Source: Segatella paludivivens DSM 17968 = JCM 13650 (GTDB lineage: Bacteria; Bacteroidota; Bacteroidia; Bacteroidales; Bacteroidaceae). Taken from it: DNA of 64,000 bases. Positions within the stretch are counted from its first letter, which is position 1, and the number at the start of each line of letters is the position of its first letter. The notes below the pieces were generated by a model. That model did no database searches. It was given only the letters and a program-made list of their open reading frames with translations, and was not told where the DNA came from. Of this stretch, positions 59,103 through 64,000 are shown piece after piece. The stretch spans positions 26,277 to 90,276 of the forward strand of contig NZ_KB890632.1 of the NCBI RefSeq assembly GCF_000373185.1, read 5' to 3'. The position numbers were made by a program, and so were the translations under genes.

Positions 59103-59245
59103 GGGGCGACTCTTAGAAACCCCGGTAGTGCAATGGTGTTAATAGCTTTACTTTTGGCCGAGTATCGCAGTTAGTGAATCTATTGCACGGCAGAGAAAAA
59201 GCTATGGATGGTCTCTTTTAGACTGGAGGCGCCGTGAGGTCTCTG
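59103..59245 (+). promoter_or_regulatory. Candidate structured r-protein leader before rplM
   Basis: The leader has GGGG/CCCC (59103-59123), then interleaved pairs: GTGCAAT (59128-59134) with ATTGCAC (59182-59188), and ATAGCTTT (59142-59149) with AAAGCTAT (59198-59205). The order 1-2-1'-2' is that of a pseudoknot. CACGGC (59186-59191) can also pair with GCCGTG (59231-59236), and CAGAGA (59191-59196) with TCTCTG (59240-59245), which would break the first pair. A switch that senses free L13 or another r-protein is a fair guess. Confidence 0.55.
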
Positions 59246-59295
59246 TTATAACAATGTAATTAAACGTTTTTTAGTAGTAAAATTTAATTTTTAAA

Positions 59296-59757
59296 ATGAA
59301 CACTTTAAGTTACAAGACTATTTCCGCTAATAAGGAAACAGCTAAGAAAGAGTGGGTCGTAGTTGACGCCAGCGATCAGATTGTAGGTCGCCTTTGCTCT
59401 AAAGTAGCTAAGCTGCTTCGCGGAAAGTACAAACCAAACTTCACACCTAACTGTGATTGTGGTGACAATGTAATCATTATCAATGCCGCTAAGGTAGTTT
59501 TCTCTGGTAAGAAAGAAACTGATAAGGTTTACACACGTTATACTGGTTACCCTGGTGGTCAGCGTTTCAACACTCCTGCAGAACTTCGTTCTCGCAAGGA
59601 TGGTGTAGATAAGATGGTACGCCACGCTGTAAAGGGTATGCTTCCTAAGGGACGCCTTGGTCGTGCTCTTATGGATAACCTTTACGTATTCGATGGCACA
59701 GAGCATGATAAGACTGCTCAGAAGCCAAAGTCAATCGATATTAATCAGTATAAATAA
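59296..59757 (+). CDS. rplM: 50S ribosomal protein L13
   Basis: Early assembly protein of the 50S subunit. The 153-residue protein has WVVVDASDQIVGRLCSKVAKLLRGK and the GMLPKGRLGRALMDNLYVF signature. First gene of rplM-rpsI-rpsB-tsf. Confidence 0.97.
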   Translation: MNTLSYKTISANKETAKKEWVVVDASDQIVGRLCSKVAKLLRGKYKPNFTPNCDCGDNVIIINAAKVVFSGKKETDKVYTRYTGYPGGQRFNTPAELRSRKDGVDKMVRHAVKGMLPKGRLGRALMDNLYVFDGTEHDKTAQKPKSIDINQYK

Positions 59758-59766
59758 TTAAGTAAG

Positions 59767-60153
59767 ATGGAAGTAATTAATGCAATTGGTCGCCGTAAGA
59801 ATGCGGTAGCTCGTGTATACCTTTCTGAAGGTACAGGCAAGATCACTATAAATAAGAAAGATTTAACAGAATTCTTTCCATCAGCTATACTTCAGTATGT
59901 TGTTAAGCAACCTTTACAGTTGATGGAAGCTGAAGGTAAATACGACATCAAGGCTAATCTTAACGGTGGTGGTTTTACAGGTCAGAGCCAGGCTCTTCGT
60001 CTTGCTATTGCCCGTGCACTTGTTAAGATTGATGCTGATGACAAGAAAAAGTTGAAGGATGCAGGATTCCTTACACGTGACAGTCGTTCTGTTGAGCGTA
60101 AGAAACCAGGTCAGCCAGGAGCTCGTCGTCGCTTCCAGTTCAGTAAGCGTTAA
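59767..60153 (+). CDS. rpsI: 30S ribosomal protein S9
   Basis: Its C-terminal tail reaches the P-site tRNA. The 128-residue protein has AIGRRKNAVARVYL at the start and ends RKKPGQPGARRRFQFSKR, the conserved tail with the final Lys-Arg. It follows rplM after 9 bases. Confidence 0.97.
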   Translation: MEVINAIGRRKNAVARVYLSEGTGKITINKKDLTEFFPSAILQYVVKQPLQLMEAEGKYDIKANLNGGGFTGQSQALRLAIARALVKIDADDKKKLKDAGFLTRDSRSVERKKPGQPGARRRFQFSKR

Positions 60154-60220
60154 TCCAACTGAACGTTCCTGTTTAGTATCTAAATCGGGTAGATCTGTCC
60201 TTCGGGTGGCTACTATCCGA
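60138..60220 (+). promoter_or_regulatory. Structured rpsI-rpsB junction
   Basis: GTTCAGT (60138-60144, inside the end of rpsI) pairs with ACTGAAC (60158-60164). A second stem, TCGG-GTAG (60185-60192) with CTAC-TAT-CCGA (60210-60220), encloses TCCTTCGGG. It lies before rpsB, where many bacteria carry an S2 control site; no promoter is seen. Confidence 0.4.
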
Positions 60221-60270
60221 CTGATTCTAATAAGAATTAAAAAAGAAAGTAAACATTTAAATTAGGAAAA

Positions 60271-61128
60271 ATGTCAAGAACAAATTTTGACCAGTTACTT
60301 CAGGCAGGTTGCCACTTTGGTCACCTTCGTCGCAAGTGGAATCCATCTATGGCTCCTTATATCTTCATGGAGCGTAATGGTATTCATATCATAGACCTTA
60401 ACAAAACTGTAGCTAAAATTGATGAAGCTTCAGAAGCTCTTAAGGCAATCGCTAAATCAGGTAAGAAAATCCTGTTCGTCGCTACTAAAAAACAGGCTAA
60501 GGAAATCGTAGCCGATAAGGCCGCTTCAGTAAACATGCCATACGTAAACGAGCGTTGGGCTGGTGGTATGTTGACTAACTTCCCTACTATCCGTAAGGCA
60601 GTTAAAAAAATGGCGAACATCGATAAACTGATGAATGACGGTACATTCTCTAACCTCTCAAAGCGTGAGTTGTTGCAGATTACTCGTCAGCGTGCTAAGC
60701 TTGAGAAGAACCTTGGTTCTATCGCAGACCTTACTCGTCTACCAAGTGCACTTTTCATTGTAGACGTAATGGTTGAGAACATTGCTGTTAAGGAAGCTAA
60801 CCGCCTGGGTATTCCTGTATTTGGTATCGTTGATACTAATTCAGATCCTAAGAACATAAACTTCGTTATCCCAGCTAATGATGATGCTAAAGACAGTGTT
60901 GAGACTATCTTGACTGCTGTTTGTGGTGCTATCGCTGAGGGTCTTGAGGAGCGTAAGGCTGAAAAGGCTGACGAAAAGGCTGCTGCAGAGCAGTCTGAGG
61001 AAGCTAGTGAAGGCAAGAAGCGTACTCGTAAGGCTCGCAAGGATGAGGCTGCTGCCCCTGCTCCTGCAAAGGAAGAGACAGTTGCTCCTGCTGCTCCTGC
61101 AAAGGAAGAAGCTCCTGCTGCTGAATAA
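60271..61128 (+). CDS. rpsB: 30S ribosomal protein S2
   Basis: Late-assembling 30S protein that helps bind S1. The 285-residue protein has HFGHLRRKWNPSMAPYIF and GIPVFGIVDTNSDP. After the normal end near residue 235 it carries an extra tail of about 50 residues with Ala-Pro-Glu-Lys repeats (APAKEETVAPAAPAKEEAPA), likely disordered. Tails of this kind recur on rplQ here. Confidence 0.96.
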   Translation: MSRTNFDQLLQAGCHFGHLRRKWNPSMAPYIFMERNGIHIIDLNKTVAKIDEASEALKAIAKSGKKILFVATKKQAKEIVADKAASVNMPYVNERWAGGMLTNFPTIRKAVKKMANIDKLMNDGTFSNLSKRELLQITRQRAKLEKNLGSIADLTRLPSALFIVDVMVENIAVKEANRLGIPVFGIVDTNSDPKNINFVIPANDDAKDSVETILTAVCGAIAEGLEERKAEKADEKAAAEQSEEASEGKKRTRKARKDEAAAPAPAKEETVAPAAPAKEEAPAAE

Positions 61129-61132
61129 TTAA

Positions 61133-61205
61133 ATAGGGTCTTATAGGATTTTGATAGGATCTATAAGACCCTAATAAATCATATAAGACCCTATCACGTT
61201 TTTTT
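61133..61205 (+). terminator. Competing-arm attenuator between rpsB and tsf
   Basis: AGGGTCTTATAG (61135-61146) pairs perfectly with CTATAAGACCCT (61161-61172). A second copy of the right arm, TATAAGACCCTAT (61182-61194), can take the same left arm (61133-61145) and is followed a few bases later by seven T (61199-61205). Only the distal fold sits next to the T-run, so choice between the arms could set read-through into tsf. Confidence 0.7.
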
Positions 61206-61237
61206 AGAACTTTATTTTATTAAAGAAAATCAATATT

Positions 61238-62233
61238 ATGGCTATTTCTATTGAAGATATTAAGAAGCTTCGCGCCATGACAGGTGCTGGTCTTGCTGAC
61301 GTAAAGAAAGCCCTTACTGAGGCTGAAGGCGATTTTGACAAGGCTAAGGATTTACTTCGTGAGCGTGGCTTGGCTATTGCTGCTAAGCGTTCTGATCGTG
61401 AGACATCTAATGGTTGTGTTCTTGTAAAGAGCGTTGACGGTTTTGCAGCTATGGTTGCTGTAAAGTGCGAAACAGACTTTGTTGCTGCTGGTAAGGATTT
61501 CGTAGAACTTGTTGAGAACATCCTTGATGCTGCTATTGCTGCAAAGGCTAAAACTATCGATGAGGTTAAGACTTTGAAACTTGCTAATGGTGATGAGGCT
61601 GAAACAGCTGTTCAGCATCGTTCAGGTATCTCTGGTGAGAAGATGGAGATTGATGGTTACAACTTCCTTGAAGGTGATAACATCGCTGTATACGATCACA
61701 TGGGTAAGCACACTCTTGCAACAATGGTTCAGTTGAGCGCTAACAACGATGAGGCTGGTCATAAGGTTGCTATGCAGGTTGCAGCTATGCGTCCTGTAGC
61801 TCTTGACGAGACTTCTGTTCCTCAGGCTGTTAAAGACGAGGAGTTGAAGGTAGCTATCGAGAAGACTAAGGAAGAGCAGGTTGAGAAGGCTGTTGTTGCA
61901 GCTCTTAAGAAGGCTGGTCTTAATCCTAATCTCGTTGACTCTGCAGAGCATATCGAGAGCAACATCAACAAGGGTTGGTTGACACAGGAAGAGGCTGATA
62001 AGGCAAAGCAGATTAGCGAAGCTACTGCTGCTGAGAAGACAGCTAATCTTAACGAAACAATGATTCAGAACATCGCTAAAGGTCGTATGGCTAAGTTCTT
62101 CAAGGATAACTGCCTTGTAGATCAGGAGTTCCAGTTTGGTGATGGTGATAAGATCAGCGTTCAGGATTGGTTGAAAGCACAGGGTGGTCTATCTATCGTT
62201 GCTTACAAGCGCTTTACACTTGCTGCTGAGTAA
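61238..62233 (+). CDS. tsf: Elongation factor Ts
   Basis: Nucleotide exchange factor for EF-Tu. The 331-residue protein has the N-terminal UBA-like domain (LRAMTGAGLADVKKALTEAEG) and the EF-Tu-contacting CETDFVAAGKDF motif. It is longer than E. coli EF-Ts (283), with the extra length in its C-terminal half, as is common in this phylum. Confidence 0.97.
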   Translation: MAISIEDIKKLRAMTGAGLADVKKALTEAEGDFDKAKDLLRERGLAIAAKRSDRETSNGCVLVKSVDGFAAMVAVKCETDFVAAGKDFVELVENILDAAIAAKAKTIDEVKTLKLANGDEAETAVQHRSGISGEKMEIDGYNFLEGDNIAVYDHMGKHTLATMVQLSANNDEAGHKVAMQVAAMRPVALDETSVPQAVKDEELKVAIEKTKEEQVEKAVVAALKKAGLNPNLVDSAEHIESNINKGWLTQEEADKAKQISEATAAEKTANLNETMIQNIAKGRMAKFFKDNCLVDQEFQFGDGDKISVQDWLKAQGGLSIVAYKRFTLAAE

Positions 62234-62257
62234 CATTCCCTTTGTGGATAAATATAT

Positions 62258-62290
62258 AAAGAGTCGGAGTTATTTCTGGCTCTTTTTTTT
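62258..62290 (+). terminator. Terminator after tsf
   Basis: AAAGAGTC (62258-62265) pairs with GGCTCTTT (62278-62285) with one wobble, then a run of T to 62290. Confidence 0.8.
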
Positions 62291-62451
62291 GTTACTTACA
62301 ATTAGATTAAGACATAGTTTCCCTGTAACCTTATTTCCTTTTGTGTCCATGACAACGGCAAAGAAATTACAGTACACACAAAAAAACAAAGTACATCAAT
62401 TACTCCAATAAAATATTTGTCATTTGTGGCATGATATTTACGAAATAGTAA

Positions 62452-62459
62452 TACCTTTG
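62452..62459 (+). promoter_or_regulatory. greA promoter -7 box
   Basis: TACCTTTG, 20 bases before the greA ATG. A TTTG lies 25 bases further upstream, longer than the usual spacing. Confidence 0.6.
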
Positions 62460-62479
62460 CAGCCGTAAAACTGAAAATC

Positions 62480-62950
62480 ATGATAGAATACATATCACAG
62501 GAAGGATACGACAAGATGGTTGCCGAACTTCACGAGCTTATGACCGTTGAACGTCCACGTATTTCCGAAGCAATTTCCGAGGCAAGAGATAAGGGTGATC
62601 TTAGTGAGAACTTTGAATACCATGCCGCTAAACGTGAACAGGGCAAGCTGGAAGGACGTATAGACCGTCTGAAAGTAAAACTCACCAATGCACGTATCAT
62701 TGAGCGCAGCCGTCTTACCACAGATGCCGTACAGTTATTTTCAACTGTTAAGCTCATGGACCTTACGCATAACCGTGAAATGAAATATACTATTGTGAAT
62801 CCTATGGAAGCCGACTTCTCCACAGGTAAGATTTCTATTAAGACACCTATTGCCCAAGGACTGCTTAAGAAACGAGTAGGGGACATCGTAGAAATAAAAG
62901 TACCTGCTGGAATGTTAAAGCTCCGTATTGATGAAATCTCTATCATGTAA
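62480..62950 (+). CDS. greA: Transcription elongation factor GreA
   Basis: Rescues backtracked RNA polymerase by stimulating RNA cleavage. The 156-residue protein has the N-terminal coiled coil with the acidic tip ARDKGDLSENFEYHAAKREQ and the C-terminal FKBP-like domain with SIKTPIAQGLLKKRVGDIVEIKVP. Single-gene unit. Confidence 0.95.
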   Translation: MIEYISQEGYDKMVAELHELMTVERPRISEAISEARDKGDLSENFEYHAAKREQGKLEGRIDRLKVKLTNARIIERSRLTTDAVQLFSTVKLMDLTHNREMKYTIVNPMEADFSTGKISIKTPIAQGLLKKRVGDIVEIKVPAGMLKLRIDEISIM

Positions 62951-62976
62951 AATCCCCACTTCACTTTAGACAAAAG

Positions 62977-63023
62977 TGCGTAAATACGCAAAAATCTCTA
63001 AAGTTGTAGAGTGTATTTGCGTA
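62977..63023. other. Nested inverted repeats after greA
   Basis: TGCGTA (62977-62982) pairs with TACGCA (62985-62990), or TACGCAAA (62985-62992) with TTTGCGTA (63016-63023), enclosing CTCTA/TAGAG (62996-63011). There is no T-run, so a clean intrinsic terminator is not evident; it may slow or process the greA message. Confidence 0.4.
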
Positions 63024-63057
63024 GGACCTTGTCAAAAAACATATTGATGAAATAAAC

Positions 63058-63101
63058 AAGCCATTTCATTAAATAGCCCTAGTGGCTTAATGAAATGGCT
63101 T
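63058..63101 (-). terminator. Terminator-like 15-bp stem after the secreted-protein gene
   Basis: AAGCCATTTCATTAA (63058-63072) pairs perfectly with TTAATGAAATGGCTT (63087-63101). It lies 13 bases past the stop of the minus-strand gene at 63115. The T-run is weak on both strands, so it could serve both directions. Confidence 0.6.
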
Positions 63102-63114
63102 GCCCTTGTTAATA

Positions 63115-63588
63115 TCAGAAATTATTATCTTTATCCTTTTGTTTGAGAAATAGTTGATATAGTTTTTCCCCAATCTTATCTTTTTTGAATTCTCGCTCAT
63201 GTTCTATCGGCGATGTTGATAATCTAACTTTTGATATTCCTTTCTTTAGTAATTCAAGTTGAGCAGGTGTTGCTATGAATTGAGCTGTAGAGCTTATATT
63301 CCCAGAAGCATAATTTGTAGATTGAGAATCAATATTAATAGCCTTACCATGTAACTTAATTATTTCGCCATCGAATGTTTTAAGTAACATTGTTGCCTCT
63401 TTAAGAAAAAGCGAACTATTTGATGTTACTTTTACGATAATAGAATATACTGAATCTTGTTTAGCTATGCTATAATCAATGCAACATCCTTCTTCTGCTA
63501 ATGGTTTATATGAATAACTAACTGTTTGTGCATAGCTTCCGCATACTAAGAGAAGCATAAGCGAGATTACGAGTGTTTTAATTTTCAT
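63115..63588 (-). CDS. Small secreted protein, function unknown
   Basis: A 157-residue protein with a clear signal peptide (MKIKTLVISLMLLLVCGSYAQ, cleavage expected after SYA). The mature part has two neighbouring cysteines (EEGCCIDY), alternating strands and a Lys/Asp-rich end (LFLKQKDKDNNF). I do not recognise a family. It stands alone between greA and an insertion sequence. No lipobox, so it is probably periplasmic or secreted. Confidence 0.65.
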   Translation of the reverse strand: MKIKTLVISLMLLLVCGSYAQTVSYSYKPLAEEGCCIDYSIAKQDSVYSIIVKVTSNSSLFLKEATMLLKTFDGEIIKLHGKAINIDSQSTNYASGNISSTAQFIATPAQLELLKKGISKVRLSTSPIEHEREFKKDKIGEKLYQLFLKQKDKDNNF

Positions 63589-63745
63589 TGTATTCTAGTT
63601 TTTGTTTGACTAAGTGTGTTTTGCTAACATGGGTTAGAATATCTGTTCACTTCAACAGGCGGAGATATTTTAACTTCAATTATAGCGCTTGACGTAAAGA
63701 TAAAAACTTTTGAGTAAAATAAAGCATAAATCGGGTACGTCAACT
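63589..63745. other. Spacer between secreted-protein gene and insertion sequence
   Basis: About 155 bases upstream of the minus-strand gene. A TATCTTTA word on the minus strand near 63695-63702 could be a weak -7 box. Nothing else is seen. Confidence 0.4.
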
Positions 63746-64000
63746 GAACTGTGTCATAGTATCTGATTTCTTTAGTCCTTAACCTCAGATGGGGGATGCG
63801 ATTTTTAATCGCATTTCACAGATGAGGAGAAAATCACGGCAGCAAAGTTACATAATCTGAAACCTATCACCAAATTTTATAGCTAGTTGTTGCGCACTCT
63901 GTCCCCAATTTACCAATGGTCTTATCCATTTCTTCTTTATATTTCGGTATGCCAGATACACTAATTTCTCCAATGCTGCATCACTAGGAAACACACCTTT
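63746..64000 (-). mobile_element. 3' end of an IS256-type insertion sequence (cut by window)
   Basis: The transposase end at 63848-64000 and its downstream sequence form the 3' end of an insertion sequence. The terminal repeat probably begins near GAACTGTGTCA at about 63746, but this boundary is a guess because the other end is outside the window. A hairpin ATGCGAT/ATCGCAT (63796-63814) lies in the non-coding part. Confidence 0.6.
63848..64000 (-). CDS. IS256-family (mutator-type) transposase, C-terminal part
   Basis: The minus strand reads an open frame from the window edge to a TAA at 63848-63850. The last 50 residues include FPSDAALEKLVYLAYRNI, KKKWIRPLVNWGQSAQQLAI and KFGDRF, which match the C-terminal end of IS256/mutator transposases (the KW...WG...L pattern). 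The catalytic DDE part lies outside the window, so intactness cannot be judged. Confidence 0.82.
   Translation of the reverse strand, partial: KGVFPSDAALEKLVYLAYRNIKKKWIRPLVNWGQSAQQLAIKFGDRFQIM

Noticed and set aside
63796..63814. Hairpin ATGCGAT/ATCGCAT as a transposase terminator
   Set aside because: On the minus strand no T-run follows, and a similar inverted pair occurs at 41532-41571 away from any gene, so it was left as part of the mobile element.

Overview
The window looks like a chromosomal segment from a member of the Bacteroidales, most likely Prevotellaceae. The evidence is the repeated Bacteroidetes-type promoter (TTTG, 19-21 bases, TAnnTTTG), the scarcity of Shine-Dalgarno sequences, A-rich leaders before start codons, and protein sequences typical of that group. 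No rRNA gene or CRISPR array is visible. The species call is inference, since nothing could be searched.

Layout. 1-2326: end of a phosphate uptake operon (pstA cut by the window edge, pstB, phoU) closed by a terminator. 2327-3492: gene-free stretch holding a candidate small RNA unit, a 22-bp dyad repeat array and GTAGC repeats. 3493-8059: mdh (minus strand), pepP, rpsU, a Xer-type recombinase and a hibernation factor. 8165-21199: tRNA Thr-Tyr-Gly-Thr, tuf, tRNA-Trp, secE, nusG, rplKAJL, rpoB and rpoC, the same tRNA-tufB order as in E. coli. 21757-40408: a DUF3467 gene, then rpsL-rpsG-fusA running without a gene break into the S10, spc and alpha operons, ending at rplQ with a strong terminator. 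rpmD and rpmJ are present although very short.

40566-58959 is an accessory cell-envelope island of about 18 kb placed between two ribosomal protein clusters. It has a glycine-zipper lipoprotein, a promoter-hairpin-terminator unit with a 38-residue ORF, a phosphoethanolamine-transferase-like sulfatase-fold enzyme, three membrane acyltransferases, a UbiA-type phosphoribosyl-polyprenyl synthase with a HAD phosphatase and a GtrA protein, two paralogous GT-C-like membrane proteins, a Wzx-type flippase (minus strand), a glycosyltransferase, a LicD protein, an IspD/TarI-type cytidylyltransferase, an SDR epimerase and two paralogous proteins with an FHTKG motif. Together these suggest two decoration systems for a surface glycan: a polyprenyl-phosphate pentose route and a CDP-polyol phosphate route.

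59082-64000: rplM-rpsI-rpsB-tsf with a long structured leader and an internal attenuator-like element, then greA, a small secreted protein (minus strand), and the 3' end of an IS256-type transposase cut by the right window edge.

The most interesting non-coding signals are the candidate r-protein leaders before rplM, rpsJ, rpsH, rpsB and tsf, and the two short orphan transcription units near 2.6 kb and 42 kb.
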